Shown here: piece after piece, positions 42,085-44,813 of the stretch | Layout of the letters: every line of letters starts with the position of its first letter | Numbering within the stretch: position 1 is the first letter of the stretch | Source of the DNA: Spirochaetales bacterium | GTDB taxonomy: Bacteria > Spirochaetota > Spirochaetia > SZUA-6 | Length of the DNA stretch: 44,813 nucleotides | Assembly: GCA_027021365.1 (NCBI GenBank) | Contig: JALUUM010000025.1 | Location: forward strand, 1 to 44,813 | Direction of reading: 5' to 3' | Made by a program: the position numbers and the translations under genes | Notes under the pieces: generated by a model | What the model saw: only the letters and a program-made list of their open reading frames with translations | The model's database searches: none | Told to the model about the DNA's origin: nothing

Positions 42085-43425
42085 CTAATCCAGATCTATA
42101 TGTTCGTCTATGAATTTCTTTTTAATCTTCTCCTCTTCATCATCCAGAACCGCCTCACCTCTCTTGACACCGAGCATCATTATGAATGCCAGGGCAAAGA
42201 AAATTATTGCAAAGGGAAAGAGTATTGCCATTGAAATTCTGTCCATAAAGAGACCTGCAAGTGGCGGTGCAATTATCTGAGCGAGGGAGGAGAAAAAATA
42301 GTAGAGTCCGGTATATGTGCCTATCTTCTTTGCACTTGCAAGTTCCCAAACAATGGTTATCGAGTTTACATTTATCAGTGCCCAGGCTATTCCGGCAAAG
42401 GCAAATAATATATAAAGGACAACTGAGGTGCGGGTAAAATTTATAACGGCGAGATCCGCTACAAAGAGAATAATACCCGATATTATGGTATTCTTTCTGC
42501 CGAATCTGGTTCCGATGAATCCGGCAGGAATTGCGAAAAGAACGAAGAAAAGCGGGACCGAGGTTAGCATTCTGGAAGCCATGCTCTCCTTTACCTTAAG
42601 GACATCAACACCGTAGGTAGTAAACCAGGTCTCGATACTGTTGAAACCAATGAACCAGAAAAGTATTGCAAGTAGTATAAATAGTGCCGACTTTTCCTCT
42701 TCCTTAAAGATATCTGAAAATGATTTTATGATTCCAGGTTCCTCACTGGCTTTTTCATTCAACTCTGCAGTTTCTCTTTCCGGCAACTTCTCGTGAATAA
42801 AGAGAAGCAGCACAACCAGTGCAAGTATCATTATAACAGCGGTAACTACGAATGGCACCGGTACCCCTATATCATACATGTAGCTTCCTGCAAAGTAGGC
42901 AATTATAGAACCAATACCCCCCATAAGGTTTATCACGCCATTTGCCTTGCTCCTGTGAACAGAAGGTGTTACATCAGGCATAAGGGCAACCACCGGAGCC
43001 CTGTAGATGGCCATAGCTATGTTGAACAGCATTATGATGGTTAGCAGAGGAATCATGCCCGATGCAATACTTACATTGCCAACCAGCGGGATTACAATAT
43101 CCACCACCCTTCCCGGTTCCTTCCCGGAAAAGTATGGAAGAATTGCAAACAGGAGTGCTGCAAGGGGAATACCGACTGCAATGTAAGGCATCCTGCGGCC
43201 AAGTTTCGTTCTCGTCCTGTCACTTAGTGATCCGATCCACGGTTGTATAAGTATTGCAGCCCAGTTATCCAGAGTCATAACAGTTCCAATTATCATTGAA
43301 CTGGATATAAAACGCTTTAGAAATATGGGAACATAGGAATTGTAGAGAGACCACGTTATGGCAGTAGTAAAGAAACCGAAGCCGATGATAAAGGTCTTTC
43401 CGTAGTTCAACCTCTCTGTTTTCAT
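42085..43425 (-). CDS. MFS transporter, sugar-transporter (SLC45/GPH-like) type
   Basis: A 446-residue permease with twelve expected transmembrane helices. Between helices 2 and 3 lies GSLSDRTRTKLGRRMPYIAVG, the D-R-x-GRR-P pattern of sucrose/glycoside symporters of the MFS. Start: GTG at 43434 is possible, but AGGTGG lies properly before the ATG at 43425 (MKTERLNYGK). A strong promoter is at 43456-43484. The HAD phosphatase is downstream in the same operon. Confidence 0.92.
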   Translation of the reverse strand: MKTERLNYGKTFIIGFGFFTTAITWSLYNSYVPIFLKRFISSSMIIGTVMTLDNWAAILIQPWIGSLSDRTRTKLGRRMPYIAVGIPLAALLFAILPYFSGKEPGRVVDIVIPLVGNVSIASGMIPLLTIIMLFNIAMAIYRAPVVALMPDVTPSVHRSKANGVINLMGGIGSIIAYFAGSYMYDIGVPVPFVVTAVIMILALVVLLLFIHEKLPERETAELNEKASEEPGIIKSFSDIFKEEEKSALFILLAILFWFIGFNSIETWFTTYGVDVLKVKESMASRMLTSVPLFFVLFAIPAGFIGTRFGRKNTIISGIILFVADLAVINFTRTSVVLYILFAFAGIAWALINVNSITIVWELASAKKIGTYTGLYYFFSSLAQIIAPPLAGLFMDRISMAILFPFAIIFFALAFIMMLGVKRGEAVLDDEEEKIKKKFIDEHIDLD

Positions 43426-43455
43426 AATAACCACCTGTAGAATTGATATTGAAAG

Positions 43456-43484
43456 ATACTATTATGTATAGCTGTTACCGTCAA
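43456..43484 (-). promoter_or_regulatory. MFS-HAD operon promoter
   Basis: Minus strand TTGACG (43479-43484), 17 bp, TAGTAT (43456-43461). Leader about 23 nt, including the AGGTGG ribosome-binding site. Confidence 0.65.
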
Positions 43485-43511
43485 GAAAACCCTACCTCTA
43501 GATTGAATAGA

Positions 43512-43540
43512 TTGAATCTCCGGGAGAATTGAGTTACTAT
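43512..43540 (+). promoter_or_regulatory. Patatin-like phospholipase gene promoter
   Basis: TTGAAT (43512-43517), 17 bp, TACTAT (43535-43540). It diverges from the MFS promoter 28 bp away. The leader of about 22 nt contains no ribosome-binding site. Confidence 0.6.
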
Positions 43541-43568
43541 AGGCCCACGAACTTAACCTCTACGCTTG

Positions 43569-44465
43569 ATGGAGAAGGATTTGAAAAAGGCGTTGGTACT
43601 TGCAGGCGGCGGTGCAAGGGGTATTGCCCATGTAGGAGCTTTGAAAGCACTTGAAAGTATAGGTTTCAAACCCGATATCATAGTGGGTTGTTCCATGGGA
43701 GCAATAATTGGTGGAATTTATGCCTGCGGAACACCTGTACACTTCATGGAAGATTTTCTCCTTAACAAATTCGTTCTAAAGAAATACACCGAAAAGTGGA
43801 CCTTCCAGCTCGCGGGTGGTCCCATTATAAAGTTCATCCAAGTTCAGGAAGCGCTCAACGCCATGATTCATGAACTGGGAGTTGACAACGGTGAAAAGAT
43901 TCTTGCACTGCTAAAGGAACTAACCCAGGACAGATGTTTCGATAAAACAGAAATACCATTTGCCTGTAATGCCGTTGATATTCTTTCCGGTAACGAAGTC
44001 ATGCTGAACGAGGGTAACCTTGCCGAGGCAATTAGAGCTTCCATGTCCATACCCGGGGTTTTCACACCGGTAAGAATGAGGGGCATGCTTCTTGTTGACG
44101 GGGGAGTCGTAAACAACGAACCGCTATGGATTGCAAGGAAACTGGGTGCCAATAGAATCCTAACAATTCAGGTAAGCCCCTTCGTAGAATGGAAGGCAGA
44201 ACAGGTAAAAAACGGGCTGTCAGTGCTCCTACGAGCGATAGATGTAACTGCAAAGAACCTGCGGAGATGCAGAAATGACAGGGGCAACCTCGAGGTTGTC
44301 GCATACGACGGAACACACACAATGGATTTCGACAGGAAAGAACGGCTCATCAGGCTTGGAGAAGAGGCCGTCCTGAATAACAGGAATGCCATAGAAAAGG
44401 CGTTCCTGCACGGTACAGGCATCAAGAAGATATTCTTCTTCAAGGCACACGACAGCAAGGATTGA
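43569..44465 (+). CDS. Patatin-like phospholipase (RssA-type)
   Basis: A 298-residue patatin-family serine acyl hydrolase. The oxyanion motif GGGARG, nucleophile elbow GCSMG and catalytic Asp in DGG (LLVDGGVVNNEPL) are all intact, so it should be active on phospholipid or lysophospholipid acyl chains. There is no signal peptide; it is likely cytosolic or membrane-peripheral. The ATG at 43569 has no ribosome-binding site; a TTG lies directly before it. Confidence 0.93.
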   Translation: MEKDLKKALVLAGGGARGIAHVGALKALESIGFKPDIIVGCSMGAIIGGIYACGTPVHFMEDFLLNKFVLKKYTEKWTFQLAGGPIIKFIQVQEALNAMIHELGVDNGEKILALLKELTQDRCFDKTEIPFACNAVDILSGNEVMLNEGNLAEAIRASMSIPGVFTPVRMRGMLLVDGGVVNNEPLWIARKLGANRILTIQVSPFVEWKAEQVKNGLSVLLRAIDVTAKNLRRCRNDRGNLEVVAYDGTHTMDFDRKERLIRLGEEAVLNNRNAIEKAFLHGTGIKKIFFFKAHDSKD

Positions 44466-44490
44466 ATACTAAAAAACCCATTCTTCCCAC

Positions 44491-44520
44491 TTGACCAAAG
44501 TAAATATTCATGAATAATTA
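44491..44520 (+). promoter_or_regulatory. Aminotransferase gene promoter with dyad
   Basis: TTGACC (44491-44496) with TAATTA (44515-44520) at 18 bp, followed by a palindrome AACATATTATGTT (about 44522-44534) in the leader, which may be an operator. AAGGAGG precedes the ATG at 44559. Confidence 0.45.
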
Positions 44521-44558
44521 ACAACATATTATGTTATTATTATTTAAGGAGGCAGATC

Positions 44559-44813
44559 ATGTCGGTAATGACAAGAAAATACAATTCCAGACCGGTAGAA
44601 GTTCCGAGGGTAGAGACAAAGCACAGGAGAATCATTACAAAGATACCCGTTCCGGAATCCATTCCCATACTCGAGAAACTTGAAAAATACGAACCGAGGT
44701 CGATGCAGGGGCAGCCTCCGATTGTCATAGATCACTCCGAGTCCTTCTATGTCTTCGATAAATGGGGAAACAGGTGGATCGACTGGTCTTCCGGTGTTCT
44801 CATCTCCAATGTG
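44559..44813 (+). CDS. Class III PLP-dependent aminotransferase, N-terminal part (cut by window edge)
   Basis: The first 85 codons of a gene that runs off the right edge. The residues IVIDHSESFYVFDKWGNRW and IDWSSGVLISNV match the N-terminal domain of class III aminotransferases (4-aminobutyrate, ornithine or acetylornithine type), where a GHGHP-like sequence normally follows. The catalytic lysine is outside the window, so substrate cannot be judged. AAGGAGG sits 8 bp before the ATG. Confidence 0.75.
   Translation, partial: MSVMTRKYNSRPVEVPRVETKHRRIITKIPVPESIPILEKLEKYEPRSMQGQPPIVIDHSESFYVFDKWGNRWIDWSSGVLISNV

Overview
The window is a gene-dense piece of bacterial chromosome. It holds 37 protein-coding genes that I can support (one cut by the right edge), one tRNA, the extreme 5' end of a 16S rRNA gene cut by the left edge, one T-box riboswitch and one candidate small RNA. 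There are no insertion sequences, prophage genes, integrases or CRISPR arrays. The organism is most likely a spirochaete or a close relative. The arguments are a threonyl-tRNA synthetase of about 582 residues with no N-terminal TGS domain, as in Borrelia; a substrate-binding protein whose signal peptide ends in a GVFAGGQGE-like sequence common in spirochaetes; and the overall gene set. This is an inference. A T-box would be unusual for that phylum, so 16S sequence should decide.

Layout. 1-176: 16S 5' end, boxA-like site and rrn promoter, reading left. 187-1713: two divergent CDP-alcohol phosphatidyltransferases (phospholipid synthesis). 1744-8178: a minus-strand operon opened by a threonine T-box: thrS, an ATP-cone/uridine-kinase-like protein, an M32 carboxypeptidase, a membrane protein and a small WGR-domain protein. 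8201-8318: a possible small RNA carrying an anti-Shine-Dalgarno sequence. 8401-12846: an isocitrate/isopropylmalate dehydrogenase-family enzyme, a TetR repressor with a helical partner, an M29 aminopeptidase and a TIM-barrel sugar isomerase/epimerase.

12923-16890: a three-gene unit of creatininase-family amidohydrolase, orphan NMT1-like lipoprotein and membrane-bound hybrid histidine kinase; this is the best candidate here for an undescribed sensing system. 16973-19652: ndk, oligoendopeptidase F and a cupin. 19700-22762: glycosyltransferase, alpha/beta hydrolase and B12-type radical SAM protein, coupled by 4-bp overlaps. 22756-22871: tRNA-Cys. 22841-29992: an ABC importer operon (binding protein, two permeases, ATPase, metallo-hydrolase, LacI repressor, and probably a zinc-ribbon protein and a DUF89 phosphatase) under a strong promoter with a large LacI-type operator.

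30073-35234: lysine-2,3-aminomutase-family protein, ferritin-like protein, EamA-like transporter, aldehyde dehydrogenase and AI-2E-family membrane protein. 35253-39659: SAM hydrolase (DUF62), a 7TM-GAF histidine kinase and a sigma-54-type response regulator, ending in a terminator. 39636-43484: a radical SAM protein, then a sugar-type MFS transporter with a HAD phosphatase. 43512-44813: a patatin-like phospholipase and the start of a class III aminotransferase.

A recurring regulatory theme is promoters whose -10 box lies 5-7 bp from an ATG that has no Shine-Dalgarno sequence, which points to leaderless mRNAs at several genes. Elsewhere strong Shine-Dalgarno sequences are common.
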